A stretch of DNA of 64,000 bases from the NCBI GenBank assembly GCA_005787585.1, contig SYAL01000002.1, forward strand, positions 1 through 64,000, given 5' to 3'. A program made the position numbers and the translations under genes. The stretch's first letter is position 1; each line of letters begins with the position of its first letter. The notes under the pieces are model-generated. The model was not told where the DNA came from. It saw only the letters and a program-made list of their open reading frames with translations, and did not search any database. Positions 37,524 to 46,680 of this stretch are shown in pieces. The DNA is from Bacteroidota bacterium (GTDB taxonomy: Bacteria; Bacteroidota; Bacteroidia; B-17B0; Aurantibacillaceae).

Positions 37524-37946
37524 CTACTTAACATTATCAAAACTAATAAGGGCGAGTTCATAACTTTGTAAACCAAAACCTGTTATAGAGCCTTTTGTAT
37601 ATTTAGTTAAAAAGGAATGTTGCCTAAAATCTTCGCGAGTAAACACGTTACTTATATGTACCTCAACCACTGGAGTATTAATGGCAGCAATAGCATCGGC
37701 TATGGCTATAGAGGTATGAGAATAAGCACCTGCATTTATAATAATTCCATGATTGGAAAACCCAATCTCTTGAATTTTATTAATTAATTCGCCTTCTACA
37801 TTACTTTGAAAATATTCTATTTGAAACTGTGGAAATTTTGATTTTAAATAGATTAAATAATCATGCATAGAAGTGTTACCATAAATATCTGGTTCTCTCT
37901 TACCTAATAAATTTAAATTTGGACCATTAATAATAGCTATCTTCAT
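37524..37946 (-). CDS. aroQ: 3-dehydroquinate dehydratase, type II
   Basis: Third step of the shikimate pathway (3-dehydroquinate to 3-dehydroshikimate). 140 residues, the normal length of the dodecameric type II enzyme. Conserved PNLNLLGKREPDIYG (9-23) with the active-site Arg and Tyr, INAGAYSHTSIAIADAI with the catalytic Asn/His region, and VEVHISNVFTREDFR. Divergent from xerD. A TACTTTTG box lies 33 nt upstream. Confidence 0.97.
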   Translation of the reverse strand: MKIAIINGPNLNLLGKREPDIYGNTSMHDYLIYLKSKFPQFQIEYFQSNVEGELINKIQEIGFSNHGIIINAGAYSHTSIAIADAIAAINTPVVEVHISNVFTREDFRQHSFLTKYTKGSITGFGLQSYELALISFDNVK

Positions 37947-37979
37947 TGTATAAATTTAAACATAAAAACTTAAAAAAAA

Positions 37980-37987
37980 CAAAAGTA
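37980..37987 (-). promoter_or_regulatory. -7 box of aroQ (TACTTTTG)
   Basis: An exact TAnnTTTG match on the minus strand, directly abutting the xerD ATG at 37989 on the other strand. The aroQ leader would be about 27-30 nt. Confidence 0.45.
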
Positions 37988-37988
37988 A

Positions 37989-38897
37989 ATGAGACAATGG
38001 GCAGGATATTACACAAGATTTAAACAATATTTACAATTGGAAAGATCTTTATCCATTAATTCTATTGAAGCTTATGCAGACGATTTAAAGAAACTAGAAA
38101 ATTATTCAGAGCTTTTTAACGAACATCAAACACCAGATAAATTTTCTTACAAACAACTTCAACAATTTATTGAATGGTTTGCCAAAATTGGATTTTCCTC
38201 TGCTTCTCAAGCAAGGGTGATATCGGGTATAAAAACATTTTATAAATTTTTAATACTTGAAAATGATATTCAACAAAATCCTGCTGAACTTTTAGAAACT
38301 CCGAAACTAACACGTAAAATACCAAAGTTTTTAAATGTTGAAGAAATTGATCAACTATTAAGTTTAATTGATAGAAGTACTAATGAAGGTGAAAGAAATA
38401 TATGTATGCTTGAAACGCTATACAGTTGTGGATTAAGAGTAAGCGAGTTGGTTAATTTAAAAATAACTGATTTACATCTCAACAGCGATTACATAAAAAT
38501 AACCGGAAAAGGAAATAAAGAAAGATTAGTACCAATTGGCAAAATCGCTAAAAAACTTATTTTAAATTATCTTTCAACTATAAGAGTTAAAATTCCTGTA
38601 AAAAAAGAATTTGTAGACATTTTATTTTTGAATAGGCGAGGTAGAAAACTATCCAGAGTGATGGTATTTTACATCATTAAAGATTTGGCCGAAAAAGCAG
38701 GAATTAAAAAAACATTAAGTCCTCATTCTTTCCGACATTCTTTTGCTACTCACTTAGTAGAAGGAGGGGCAGACTTAAGAGCGGTTCAAGAAATGTTAGG
38801 TCACGAAAGCATCACTACTACTGAAATATATACACACTTAGACAGACAGTTTTTAAGAGATAATATATTAAGCTATCATCCTCGAAACAAAAAATAA
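37989..38897 (+). CDS. xerD: Site-specific tyrosine recombinase XerD-like
   Basis: Resolves chromosome dimers at dif together with its XerC partner. 302 residues. The N-terminal SAM-like domain covers about 5-95. In the catalytic domain (about 110-295) the full set is present: Arg150, Lys174, His246, Arg249, His272 and nucleophile Tyr281 (HSFRHSFATHL and GHESITTTEIYTH). No integrase-type neighbours or attachment sites are seen, consistent with a housekeeping Xer. XerC versus XerD cannot be decided with certainty from the sequence alone. Confidence 0.93.
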   Translation: MRQWAGYYTRFKQYLQLERSLSINSIEAYADDLKKLENYSELFNEHQTPDKFSYKQLQQFIEWFAKIGFSSASQARVISGIKTFYKFLILENDIQQNPAELLETPKLTRKIPKFLNVEEIDQLLSLIDRSTNEGERNICMLETLYSCGLRVSELVNLKITDLHLNSDYIKITGKGNKERLVPIGKIAKKLILNYLSTIRVKIPVKKEFVDILFLNRRGRKLSRVMVFYIIKDLAEKAGIKKTLSPHSFRHSFATHLVEGGADLRAVQEMLGHESITTTEIYTHLDRQFLRDNILSYHPRNKK

Positions 38898-38898
38898 T

Positions 38899-38906
38899 TA
38901 TCTTTG
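38899..38906 (+). promoter_or_regulatory. -7 box of ispH (TATCTTTG)
   Basis: An exact TAnnTTTG match beginning 2 nt after the xerD stop and ending 10 nt before the ispH ATG. No TTG lies at the -33 position, which falls inside xerD. Confidence 0.5.
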
Positions 38907-38916
38907 TATAAAATAA

Positions 38917-40146
38917 ATGAAATCATTTAACGTACCTGATTTTTATAGAAGTCCAATTATCTCGAAAGTTAAGCAGTTTCGTAAATTGCAAGATCCTCGT
39001 AAAAAAGATAATAGCCCAACTATATTAAATTATGGGCCAATTCATTATTATATTGCAAGGCATTTTGGATTTTGTTATGGTGTTGAAAATGCTATAGAAA
39101 TTGCTTTTAAAGCATTGGATGAAAACCCAGGACGACGAATTTATTTACTGAGTGAAATGATTCATAATCCCCTAGTAAATAAAGATTTAATAGAAAGAGG
39201 TGTTCAGTTTTTACAAGATACTTATGGCAATCAGCTTATTCCTTTTGAAAGTATAACTTCGGAGGACATTGTTATGATTCCGGCATTTGGTGCTCCATTA
39301 GAACTGTTAGAATTATTAAATAATAAACAAATAAAAACTGAATCATACAATACAACTTGCCCGTTTGTAGAACGTGTTTGGAAAAAATCAGAACAAGTAG
39401 GAAAATCAAAATATAGTATTATTATTCATGGAAAATACAATCACGAAGAAACACGCTCTACTTTCTCAAGAAGTATAAAAGATAGTGAGGCAGTTGTAAT
39501 AATTAGAGATATGGCTGAAGCAAAAAATTTAGCGAATTATATACTAGGTAAAAAAACACAGCAAGAATTTGATCTCGAATTTAAAAATAAAATAAGTGCT
39601 GGATTTGATATATCTAAACATCTATCTAAACTAGCAGTAATAAATCAAACAACAATGTTGGCTACTGAAACTTCTGAAATTGCTGCCTTCTATAAAGAAA
39701 TACTAATTCAAAAATATGGTGTCGATCAAATTAAGTCACATTTCGCTGACACAAATGATACACTTTGTTATGCTACAAACGAAAATCAAGATGCAACTTA
39801 TGGACTATTAGAAATTGATGCAGATATAGCTATTGTAGTTGGTGGTTACAATAGCAGTAATACCTCACATATTGTTGAGTTGTGTGAAAAAAAATTTAAA
39901 ACCTTTTTTATTTCATCTGCTAACGAAATAAAAAATAAAAATACCATTCTGCATTTTGACTACCATAATAAAAAACTAGTTAAAAGCTCAGATTTCTTAC
40001 CTGACAAACTACCTATAAAAATAATTGTGACAAGCGGTGCTTCATGCCCTGACTCTATGATAGAAGAAGTTATTACACGAATAAATACTTTTTTTGTAGG
40101 TGTATTACCATTTAACGAAGTTTTAAGCCAGATAGAACCAAAATAG
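38917..40146 (+). CDS. ispH: 4-hydroxy-3-methylbut-2-enyl diphosphate reductase
   Basis: Last step of the MEP isoprenoid pathway, making IPP and DMAPP. 409 residues, the long form found in Bacteroidota and cyanobacteria rather than the ~310-residue E. coli type; the first ~40 residues are an extension. The cluster ligands are Cys53 (HFGFCYGVENA), Cys148 (NTTCPFVERVW) and Cys377 (TSGASCPDSM). The substrate motif INQTTMLATET is present. xerD lies 19 nt upstream. Confidence 0.96.
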   Translation: MKSFNVPDFYRSPIISKVKQFRKLQDPRKKDNSPTILNYGPIHYYIARHFGFCYGVENAIEIAFKALDENPGRRIYLLSEMIHNPLVNKDLIERGVQFLQDTYGNQLIPFESITSEDIVMIPAFGAPLELLELLNNKQIKTESYNTTCPFVERVWKKSEQVGKSKYSIIIHGKYNHEETRSTFSRSIKDSEAVVIIRDMAEAKNLANYILGKKTQQEFDLEFKNKISAGFDISKHLSKLAVINQTTMLATETSEIAAFYKEILIQKYGVDQIKSHFADTNDTLCYATNENQDATYGLLEIDADIAIVVGGYNSSNTSHIVELCEKKFKTFFISSANEIKNKNTILHFDYHNKKLVKSSDFLPDKLPIKIIVTSGASCPDSMIEEVITRINTFFVGVLPFNEVLSQIEPK

Positions 40147-40185
40147 ATTTTCTTTTAAAGAATTCATTAATTTATAATTGACAAT

Positions 40186-40989
40186 ATGTACGTTAACCTA
40201 AATAAGCCATTAATATTTATTGATATAGAATCGACTGGATTAAATATTGGATTAGATAGAATTGTAGAAATTTCTTTACTTAAACTAAACCCAGACAACA
40301 CAACTGAAATTAGGACAGACCGAATAAATCCTGAAATGCCCATACCAAATTTCGTTTCAAAAATTCATGGTATTTATTCTAAAGATATTGCTGAAGCATC
40401 AACGTTTAAACAATTAGCTCCAGAATTACTAAGATTTATTGACAATGGAGATTTTGCTGGTTTTAATTCAAACAAATTTGATATTCCGATGCTAGCAGAA
40501 GAATTTTTACGTGTCGGGGTTGATTTTGATTTAGAAGGAAGAAAATTAATTGATGTGCAAAATATATTTCACTTTATGGAGCCTCGTAATTTAAGCGCTG
40601 CCTATAAATTTTATTGCAATAAAAATATTGAAAATGCTCATAGTGCCGAAGCTGACGTAACAGCAACTTTTGAAGTATTTAAAGCTCAATTAAAATACTA
40701 TGAAGGAATAAAAAAAATAGATGAGAATGGAAAAGAATTCGAACCCATTGTTAATAATATTTCTAAAATAGCAGAATTAAATAATAAATCTAAAAATGCT
40801 GATTTAGCGGGCAGAATTATTTATAATAAAGATGGCCATGAAGTTTTTTCATTTGGAAAACATAAAGATAAATTAGTTGAAGATGTCTTAAAAAAAGAGC
40901 CTTCATATTATAGCTGGATAATGAATGGTGACTTTCCGCTATATACAAAAAAAATAATCACAAAAATTAGATTACGAACGAAACAATAA
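40186..40989 (+). CDS. 3'-5' exonuclease, DEDDh type with ExoX-like C-terminal domain
   Basis: 267 residues. The DnaQ-like domain (about 8-175) has Asp13 and Glu15 (FIDIESTGLN), an Asp in FNSNKFDIPML and the His/Asp pair in HSAEADVTATF. A C-terminal module (about 215-265, FSFGKHKDKLVEDVLKKEPS and YYSWIMNGDFP) matches the ExoX-like/DUF3820 type. It degrades single-stranded DNA ends in repair or proofreading; it is not the polymerase III epsilon subunit by context. It ends 6 nt before the convergent murQ. Confidence 0.9.
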   Translation: MYVNLNKPLIFIDIESTGLNIGLDRIVEISLLKLNPDNTTEIRTDRINPEMPIPNFVSKIHGIYSKDIAEASTFKQLAPELLRFIDNGDFAGFNSNKFDIPMLAEEFLRVGVDFDLEGRKLIDVQNIFHFMEPRNLSAAYKFYCNKNIENAHSAEADVTATFEVFKAQLKYYEGIKKIDENGKEFEPIVNNISKIAELNNKSKNADLAGRIIYNKDGHEVFSFGKHKDKLVEDVLKKEPSYYSWIMNGDFPLYTKKIITKIRLRTKQ

Positions 40990-40995
40990 TTGACA

Positions 40996-41802
40996 TTATT
41001 TTTTATATGAGTCAGTTGCTTTTCTGACACTACCAAACTGTATTAATAAAGCTTTTGCTTGATCATAATTTTCAATTCCAGTATTCTTCATTAACATTTT
41101 TGTGCCTCTATCTAATAATTTATTATTACTTAATTGCATATCTATCATTCTATTCCCTTTTATCCGTCCTAATTTTATCATCACCGATGTAGAAATCATG
41201 TTGAGCACTAATTTTTGAGCAGTTCCACTTTTCATTCGGGTTGAGCCAGTAACAAATTCAGGCCCTACTACAAGTTCGATAGGAAATTTAGAAATATTAG
41301 AAATATCGCTATTTTTATTACAAGATATACTTCCAGTTAATATATTAAATTTATTACAAGCATTTATAGCTCCGATTACATAGGGTGTAGAGCCTGATGC
41401 GGCAATACCAATAACAAAATCACGATCATTAATATCATATTCTTTTAAATCTAACCAACCTTGATTTAAATCATCTTCAGCAAATTCAACTGATTTTCTA
41501 ATAGCAGAATCTCCTCCTGCAATTAATCCAATAACTAAACCTTCAGGTATTCCATAAGTTGGCGGGCATTCGCTAGCATCCAAAATACCCAAACGACCGC
41601 TTGTACCAGCGCCTATATAAAATAAACGCCCACCATTTTTTAATTTATCTACTATAGCATTAATTAGTGCTTCTAATTGAGGGATAGATTTTTCGACTAC
41701 CGAGGATATAGTATTATCTTCTTTATTAATGTTTGATAATAATTCTAAAACAGACATTTGTTCTAAATTAGAATAATAAGATTCGGCCTCGGTCGTTTTC
41801 AT
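40996..41802 (-). CDS. murQ: N-acetylmuramic acid 6-phosphate etherase
   Basis: Cleaves the D-lactyl ether of MurNAc-6-phosphate to give GlcNAc-6-phosphate, in cell-wall recycling. 268 residues. SIS domain with FYIGAGTSGRLGILDASECP (61-80), where Glu78 (in SECPPT) is the likely catalytic residue, and GSTRMKSGTAQKLVLNM. Slightly shorter than E. coli MurQ (298); the C-terminal UBA-like helical part is reduced. A TAATTTTA box ends 7 nt before the ATG, and the terminator of the next minus-strand gene lies just upstream. Confidence 0.95.
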   Translation of the reverse strand: MKTTEAESYYSNLEQMSVLELLSNINKEDNTISSVVEKSIPQLEALINAIVDKLKNGGRLFYIGAGTSGRLGILDASECPPTYGIPEGLVIGLIAGGDSAIRKSVEFAEDDLNQGWLDLKEYDINDRDFVIGIAASGSTPYVIGAINACNKFNILTGSISCNKNSDISNISKFPIELVVGPEFVTGSTRMKSGTAQKLVLNMISTSVMIKLGRIKGNRMIDMQLSNNKLLDRGTKMLMKNTGIENYDQAKALLIQFGSVRKATDSYKK

Positions 41803-41809
41803 ATTTTGG

Positions 41810-41817
41810 TAAAATTA
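41810..41817 (-). promoter_or_regulatory. Candidate -7 box of murQ (TAATTTTA)
   Basis: Differs from TAnnTTTG only in the last base. It ends 7 nt before the ATG and lies between the upstream terminator and the gene. Confidence 0.4.
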
Positions 41818-41822
41818 CATTC

Positions 41823-41853
41823 AAAAAAAAAGCTGCCCACAATTGAGCAGCTT
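41823..41853 (-). terminator. Terminator of the large T9SS protein gene
   Basis: On the minus strand a 7-bp stem AAGCTGC (41830-41836) with GCAGCTT (41847-41853) and a 10-nt loop is followed by a long T-run (A-run 41823-41831). It lies 19 nt after the stop at 41873. Confidence 0.92.
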
Positions 41854-41872
41854 ATTTATTAAGAAAATAATG

Positions 41873-44800
41873 TTATTTAGTAACAATTAATTTCGCTACA
41901 CGTTTGAGGCCAGATGAACCATTAATATTTACAATATAGATACCTGCAGTTAATTCGTTTGTATCAAACATATAATTAATCTGTGTTGTATTTAATTTTC
42001 CTAAATTATCAGATTTAACAACACGACCATTAATATCTATAATATTTATAAAAGCAGTTTCGTCGTAAGACCCATTGAACTTAACATAAACAATACCATT
42101 AGATGGGTTTGGAAATAAACTCATGTTATTTTCAATTTTAGACTTTTCAAGTTCCATTTCAGAAACAGTAAATGGTTTAAAGAATTTATTATTAAACCAT
42201 ACACCTCGACCATTTGTTGCCACATATATTTGTCCTGAATTATAACAATCCCATTGATTTAACACTTGCTGTTTGATATCAAAAATTTGAACATTTGGTA
42301 ATTGATTATTATTTGCTTTTTCCCATACTGGTGATGGTTGGGTTATATCATTGGTATAAAAAATACCATTATCGGTACCAATAAACATTTTTCGGTTATC
42401 ATCTTTTTCAAGTAAAGAACAATATGTAACAACGCTTGCTGTTGATAAACCTGTTCCGTTTTTTGAAACGAAATTAATATTTGAAAAATTGGATTTTCTA
42501 ATGTCTTTTGAACTGTAACTTACTATTGTTCCAGTAGGATCAGCAAATGTTATAGCCATTAAAGAATCATCTTTTGTAATGCTAATACTTGTTATTGGTT
42601 TAGTAAAACTACCTAAAAGAGTCGTTCTGTATGGAGAAAGTCTGTTTGTGTCACTTGTGTTTGTAAAAGGATATTTAAAAATATCGGTACTTAGCTTACC
42701 AGAATAACTAGTTGGTGATAAATCCATGATCGAGTTAATATTTGAAACTCGATAGAGTTTATAATCATCGGTAGCATAATATAATTCTGAACCGCCTTTG
42801 CTCCATTCAATCAAAGTGGGTTTACCAGGAATTGCAATTGTAGAAAAAGTAGAATTTCCTTGAGCATCACTTGTTAAACAACCAGACTGACTAACTCTAA
42901 CAAAATTTAATGGGTCATTTAAATTTAATGGGGCTTTTGAAACAACTATGGCATTTGAATTAGCAGCATTAGTTGTAATACCAGTCATATTTAGTCCAAT
43001 AGCAATTCTTGCAGACAATATAGTTGGAATTTTAACTATGGGGTTTTTTATACTAAATGGAACTTTTGAACTTCCTACAACACTAGAAGTATTAACTGGT
43101 TTAATAAACGTGGCAGAAGTATTTGATGCCAATAATGTATTTGAGCTAATACCCTGAGCAGTAAATGAATTTACACCGTTATAAGATACCGTAAATATTG
43201 GTGAGGACTGTGAAATGTTACCTGGATTTAAAACGTAAGTGCTTGTTGCAACTGTAATTGTAGTTTCTACAGCAGCAAGAGTACCGGACCCAGTTTGAGT
43301 TATTGTATAAGTAGTTAAAACTGTTGGTGTAACTATAAATACAGAAGTTGTTTGAGTTATATTACCTGGCATTAAATTATAGGTGGGATTAATAATAGCA
43401 GTATTTGTTATAGCTGAAATTGAATAATTAATTATTGGAGCTGAAAAATTATAATTACCTGTCGGAATAATAGTATAAGATCCGATGCCAATTGGTGTAA
43501 TTGTAAAAACAGGATTCGATTGAGAAATTGCACCAGGATTTAAAACATAAGTTGGATTTGAAACAGCAGAATTTGTTATAGCTGAAACAGAATAAGATTG
43601 TCTAGAGCCTTGGAGATCCCATTTTAAGGGAACTGTTAGTTTACTTGAATATTTAAGAACTTTAGTTGAGATACTATTGTCAGTTATTTTAATTGAATCC
43701 CCAACATTATACCTATAAAATATGGTTGCAAATACTCTATAATAAGCAGCTGGATCGGAAACAACAACGTTTGAACCTGTGCTTCCCACTGGGTAAGATG
43801 AGGTTGTTTTGGAAGCAAACGGGGGCGAATTAAATGTTATACTTATATTATCAGACAATGTTACCGCATTTAATGTAACACCAGCAGCACTCATAGGACC
43901 AGTAGTTGATGTAATAGCAGGAACAACTATTGAACCCGATGGGACTGAATTTGATATTTTTATACAAATATCTTTCTTGTCTGAGGTATTAAAGACTGTT
44001 GGGCAATTTGCAAATGAAGCAATTGGAAGAACTACTGTACCGGTTCTTATTACTAAACTATCAATAATAGCATATTTACTTGGCCTAACTGCTGAAAATG
44101 CAAAAGATGTTTGTGTTGTTAAGGTAGATAATCCTATCATAGAAGCTTGAAGTCGAAGTGAATCGTTATAAAAAACTAACGAATCAGGTGTTTTTTTGAG
44201 TTGACCATAATTTTCCCAAAATTTGAATGGGGATCCAGCTAAAGTATATGTGGAATTTGAAAACCCCGAACTAGATGGTGCAATAACTGACAATGCCCCA
44301 GAAAATACATTAACATCAACAATATTTGGATCAGATGATTTTATGTTCGAACTTCTATAAATACCTCCGTTACTATTAGAGAATAAAGCTACTCCAGGTA
44401 ATATTTTAGAGAAATCAGAATTATAAACATCTCCTCCCAAATAATTTGTTTCTTGAGTTGCTAACGGGTAATTACCGCTAAAATATGTTAAGCCATTTCC
44501 ACCTGTGCCACCTATAAAACCAGAAAATGGGGTTACAGTAGAACCATTCGCAGTGGCATTTGTATTTGATGCCAATGGAAATGTTTCAATACTTACAGAA
44601 TTAAATTGACCTGTGATAAGCCCTTTGTAAAATGGCTGAAAAGTAGGGGGAAGAAATGATTGTTGTGAGGAACCCTCCATATCAATAGACCGATAAATAC
44701 CGGCATCAGTAACAATATAAAATTTAGAAGGTGTACCTGTCACGATTTTGATATCATGAATATTTTGACGTAGGTAAAAAGGTGTATTAATTGCAAAAGG

Positions 44801-45901
44801 ATTACCAATTTGAGACCATGTGCCTATCGGTGAATTATCCGAACCAATTGTCATATTTCTGGTAAACGAATATAATTTATATCCTCCAAAAAATAATTTA
44901 TTAGAATTAGTATGGCTAACTAATAATACTTGAGAAAAATCTCCGCTAGCTACTGTTGAGCCATTAGATAAAGGATCTAATTGAGAAGACCCCTGCAAAA
45001 TAAGGCCCCAAGTTAATCCAGAGTTATATGATACAAATAAACCTTGTAATGAAGCAGAATTTCCGATTGGATAGTTGTATTTTTTAGAACAAGATGCATA
45101 AATAACATTATTATTTGATGGAGCAATTGCTAATTCAATACGGCCATAATTTGAGTCGGAAAGTACAGAAGAGATTGGTGTAATATCAGAAAAATTAGTT
45201 AAAGAATTATCAGACGATTTGTATATTTTAGAAGATATGTTAGTAAATGGTGCTGTACCTTTTTCACTTCCAATAGAACAATATAAAATGCCTGCATTAT
45301 CAAATTTTACATCTATGCCGTAAGTAAGATTTACTGTTGCAGTTATCCCAGCGGCAGGAGTAAAACTAGAACCACTATTTGTAGAAATTAATATCCCTTT
45401 ATTTGTTGCTAATACAATAATTGCTGAATTGCTTGGATGACAAGCTATTCGATTAATTACAGAACCAACTATAGAGCTATCTTGAACTTTGGTTAAAGAA
45501 AATGAACCTGCTGAACCTAATAGTTTATATAAACCTGTCCCTTTTTGGGCTTTTGCAATTTTATCGGGTCTTAAAAATCCCTCACCTGTAGCTACGTATA
45601 TTAATCCATCTGATGCCTGAGAGATATAACTAATATTTCTTATAGTACCTTGATCATTTAAAGGCTCCCAGTTTGATCCGGCATCAATAGTTCTGAATAA
45701 TCCACTTGAAGCGCTACCTAAATAAATGGTTTTACCAGTCACATCCAGCTTATCAATAATAATATTACGAGCTCTACCAGCTGAATAAATTGGGCCAGCA
45801 GGACTCCAATCAAAATTTTGAGCATTAACAAAACTGATTAAACCAGTTAAAACAATTAATACAATTACTTTTACTGTTTTTTTTGAAATAGATATTATCA
45901 T
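41873..45901 (-). CDS. Very large T9SS-sorted secreted protein with BNR/sortilin-like repeats
   Basis: 1342 residues from the ATG at 45901; an upstream in-frame TTG (45934) would add an implausible extension before the signal peptide. The signal peptide is about 1-28 (ending FVNAQ). The N-terminal half (about 35-480) has repeated beta-propeller/BNR-like units such as GKTIYLGSASSGLFRTIDAG and TNKGILISTNSGSSF, resembling sortilin-type propellers. A Ser/Thr-rich middle holds a threefold repeat (about 770-920). The propeller-like character returns (WSKGGSELYYATDDYKLYRV), and the last ~75 residues (MSLFPNPSNGIVYVKFNGSY onward) are a T9SS sorting domain. It is exported and anchored or released at the surface. 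A role in adhesion or polymer binding is only inference. Confidence 0.85.
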   Translation of the reverse strand: MIISISKKTVKVIVLIVLTGLISFVNAQNFDWSPAGPIYSAGRARNIIIDKLDVTGKTIYLGSASSGLFRTIDAGSNWEPLNDQGTIRNISYISQASDGLIYVATGEGFLRPDKIAKAQKGTGLYKLLGSAGSFSLTKVQDSSIVGSVINRIACHPSNSAIIVLATNKGILISTNSGSSFTPAAGITATVNLTYGIDVKFDNAGILYCSIGSEKGTAPFTNISSKIYKSSDNSLTNFSDITPISSVLSDSNYGRIELAIAPSNNNVIYASCSKKYNYPIGNSASLQGLFVSYNSGLTWGLILQGSSQLDPLSNGSTVASGDFSQVLLVSHTNSNKLFFGGYKLYSFTRNMTIGSDNSPIGTWSQIGNPFAINTPFYLRQNIHDIKIVTGTPSKFYIVTDAGIYRSIDMEGSSQQSFLPPTFQPFYKGLITGQFNSVSIETFPLASNTNATANGSTVTPFSGFIGGTGGNGLTYFSGNYPLATQETNYLGGDVYNSDFSKILPGVALFSNSNGGIYRSSNIKSSDPNIVDVNVFSGALSVIAPSSSGFSNSTYTLAGSPFKFWENYGQLKKTPDSLVFYNDSLRLQASMIGLSTLTTQTSFAFSAVRPSKYAIIDSLVIRTGTVVLPIASFANCPTVFNTSDKKDICIKISNSVPSGSIVVPAITSTTGPMSAAGVTLNAVTLSDNISITFNSPPFASKTTSSYPVGSTGSNVVVSDPAAYYRVFATIFYRYNVGDSIKITDNSISTKVLKYSSKLTVPLKWDLQGSRQSYSVSAITNSAVSNPTYVLNPGAISQSNPVFTITPIGIGSYTIIPTGNYNFSAPIINYSISAITNTAIINPTYNLMPGNITQTTSVFIVTPTVLTTYTITQTGSGTLAAVETTITVATSTYVLNPGNISQSSPIFTVSYNGVNSFTAQGISSNTLLASNTSATFIKPVNTSSVVGSSKVPFSIKNPIVKIPTILSARIAIGLNMTGITTNAANSNAIVVSKAPLNLNDPLNFVRVSQSGCLTSDAQGNSTFSTIAIPGKPTLIEWSKGGSELYYATDDYKLYRVSNINSIMDLSPTSYSGKLSTDIFKYPFTNTSDTNRLSPYRTTLLGSFTKPITSISITKDDSLMAITFADPTGTIVSYSSKDIRKSNFSNINFVSKNGTGLSTASVVTYCSLLEKDDNRKMFIGTDNGIFYTNDITQPSPVWEKANNNQLPNVQIFDIKQQVLNQWDCYNSGQIYVATNGRGVWFNNKFFKPFTVSEMELEKSKIENNMSLFPNPSNGIVYVKFNGSYDETAFINIIDINGRVVKSDNLGKLNTTQINYMFDTNELTAGIYIVNINGSSGLKRVAKLIVTK
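43151..43598 (-). repeat. Threefold internal repeat in the large secreted protein
   Basis: Three imperfect copies, two of about 47 residues and a shorter third, each with the core YxLxPGxIxQxxxxFxVTPxxxxxYTI (first at about 43458-43598, second 43289-43432, third 43151-43255). The first two share the lead-in SxSAITNxAxxNPTY. Such tandem beta-rich units can expand or contract by recombination. Confidence 0.75.
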
Positions 45902-46077
45902 GCCAAATTGGTATTTAATTATAAATTTAAACAAATTTGTTTAATTTAATTCAAAAATCAAAATCTAATTATAATAAATTTGATAAATAATTTATTAAAA
46001 ATTAAACAAGAATTTATTTTAAAATAAAAAAACTCGTCTTTAATATAAACGATCAGTATAAAAAAATTAAGTTAAAA

Positions 46078-46497
46078 TTAAAACCGCTCTAGTTGAGAAA
46101 AAAAGAAATTTGATTCTATTTTTGCGTTTTCGTCACTATCACTTCCGTGAACAGCATTAGCTGCGATTGATTTAGCGAATAATTTTCTGATAGTTCCTTC
46201 ATCTGCTTTACTTGGATCGGTAGCTCCAATAAGTTGTCTATAATCTAATACAGCATTTTCTTTCGACAGAATTGCAGCAACTATTGGGCCGCTGCTCATA
46301 TATTCAATTAATTCGCCGTAAAAAGGTCTATCTTTGTGAACTTCATAAAACTGACCTGCTTGTTTTTTTGTTAAACAAACGTATTTCATGGCTAAGATTT
46401 TAAAACCTGCTTTGTTAATCATCGCTAAAATAGGACCAATGCAATTTGCTTCAACAGCATCTGGTTTAATCATTGTAAAAGATATATTACCTGTCAT
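46078..46497 (-). CDS. ndk: Nucleoside diphosphate kinase
   Basis: Transfers the gamma phosphate from ATP to other nucleoside diphosphates. 139 residues. The catalytic His117 lies in [26 protein letters not shown] (11-24) and [18 protein letters not shown] complete the family pattern. It stands alone between a 176-bp and a 183-bp spacer. The downstream side shows only a weak hairpin (TCGT/ACGA near 46034-46052). Confidence 0.97.
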   Translation of the reverse strand: MTGNISFTMIKPDAVEANCIGPILAMINKAGFKILAMKYVCLTKKQAGQFYEVHKDRPFYGELIEYMSSGPIVAAILSKENAVLDYRQLIGATDPSKADEGTIRKLFAKSIAANAVHGSDSDENAKIESNFFFSQLERF

Positions 46498-46680
46498 TTT
46501 TTAAAATTTGGAGTCTAAAAGTACTAAAAAATCTAGTTTTATGCAATTAAAATAGAAAAGTCGTGCTTCGAATTCATCTTTTTAATAAGTTGTTTCCGGA
46601 AATTTTACATTTAAATTTAATAGTTTTGATGGCTTTTGGATTGTAAAATATAAATTTAGCAAAAAATATTTATTAAAAAA

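Noticed and set aside
37989-38897. Tyrosine recombinase considered as a mobile-element integrase
   Set aside because: Length and motifs fit housekeeping Xer, neighbours are core genes, and no tRNA target or flanking repeats are seen.
43151-43598. Tandem repeats considered as a CRISPR-like array
   Set aside because: The repeats are protein-coding, imperfect and about 140 nt long; no short direct repeats with spacers occur anywhere in the window.
43809-44150. 113-codon plus-strand open frame inside the large secreted-protein gene
   Set aside because: It is antisense to a well-supported repetitive coding region. Its composition mirrors the Ser/Thr/Asn-rich sense codons, and no promoter precedes it.
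46024-46052. Possible ndk terminator (TCGT/ACGA hairpin before an A-run)
   Set aside because: A stem of only 4 bp with an 11-nt loop is too weak to call.
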